From contig JBFIPX010000201.1 of assembly GCA_041609895.1 (NCBI GenBank), forward strand, positions 1 through 5,932: a DNA stretch of 5,932 nucleotides, written 5' to 3'. Below, piece after piece: positions 5,630 to 5,932 of the stretch (the first letter of the stretch is position 1; each line of letters starts with the position of its first letter). The stretch is from JAHHLP01 sp041609895 (GTDB lineage: Bacteria > Bacteroidota > Rhodothermia > Rhodothermales > JABDKH01). The translations under genes were made by a program, and so were the position numbers. A model generated the notes under the pieces. That model was not told the DNA's origin. It made no database searches and was given only the letters and a program-made list of their open reading frames with translations.

Positions 5630-5932
5630 GGTTCAGGTGATCATGGTAAACGGAGTCGGGCTAACGCTGGGCGACGATGATTGGTGCCCGGGCCGGGCAT
5701 TTTGCGGGGAACCTCGCGGTTGGCTTGCGGTTGAGGGGCGGCCGTACGGCGGTACGCGGATGTTATCGATTCCGTCGATTGTCGCCCCCGTTCTTGAAGA
5801 TGTTGTGCGGTGGAAGCGTGTGTGAGAGGAGCGGGTAGAGAGAAGTGAGGCGAGGGAAAGAGTACAGGCTGCGAATCGCGTCGGTTCACCTTGAAGAGCG
5901 CGTTAATGCGTACCGGTGAGGGTTGACTGGCG
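5630..5932. other. Right-edge region without a convincing gene
   Basis: These 303 bases upstream of the PASTA gene hold no protein I can recognise on either strand. One minus-strand frame stays open from the edge to a TGA at 5641, but its product is rich in P, R, S, T, A and Q with no fold-like pattern. A plus-strand frame gives 65 residues from 5628 and resembles nothing known. The stretch probably carries the PASTA gene's promoter, though I cannot point to convincing -35/-10 elements. Positions 5824-5862 are strikingly purine-rich (35 of 39). Confidence 0.5.

Noticed and set aside
5628..5825. A 65-residue plus-strand frame starting in the same CCATGG as the PASTA ATG.
   Set aside because: It has no ribosome-binding site and no recognisable family. 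It is most likely a chance frame.
5641..5932. A minus-strand frame open from the right edge to 5641, possibly the end of an upstream gene.
   Set aside because: The composition is proline-, arginine- and serine-rich without a domain pattern, and it starts only from GTG inside the window. It could be reconsidered if the flanking sequence showed a long gene entering here.

Overview
This window looks like ordinary chromosomal DNA from a free-living bacterium of moderately high G+C, in the high 50s percent by eye. The gene content fits the Rhodothermota/Bacteroidota side of the tree best: a kinase-less triple-PASTA membrane protein with a short N-terminal anchor, a DUF368 membrane protein, a small exported fibronectin-III-like protein of the kind common in that lineage, a stand-alone pyrR, and few strong Shine-Dalgarno sequences. 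The taxonomic placement is an inference from protein style, not a search result. I see no insertion sequence, phage gene, CRISPR array, tRNA or rRNA.

Layout. Two genes at the left point left (minus strand). The first is a DUF368 (PopT-like) polyprenyl-phosphate transporter that runs off the left edge. The second, upstream of it, is a 468-residue protein made of twelve gap-free TPR repeats. A clear rho-independent terminator lies between them. The TPR gene has a recognisable sigma70-type promoter and a roughly 107-nt potentially structured leader in the divergent region it shares with the next block. That block points right (plus strand): thymidylate kinase (tmk), a Fur-family metal-dependent repressor, a small exported FnIII-like protein with its own candidate promoter, and pyrR. 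Finally a minus-strand gene for a membrane-anchored protein with three PASTA domains converges on pyrR with only 15 nt between the stop codons. The last ~300 bases at the right edge hold no convincing gene.

Functional links. Tmk (dTMP to dTDP) and PyrR (control of UMP synthesis and/or uracil salvage) both act on pyrimidine nucleotides. The DUF368 protein (recycling of the undecaprenyl-phosphate carrier) and the PASTA protein (likely envelope or peptidoglycan binding) both point to the cell envelope. Fur links the centre to metal homeostasis. These are loose groupings and no tight multi-gene system is evident. The least explained items are the FnIII-like protein with a distinctive aromatic/basic C-terminal tail, a competing-hairpin element just upstream of pyrR, and the structured leader of the TPR gene. 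I found nothing that I would call a new defence or mobile system.
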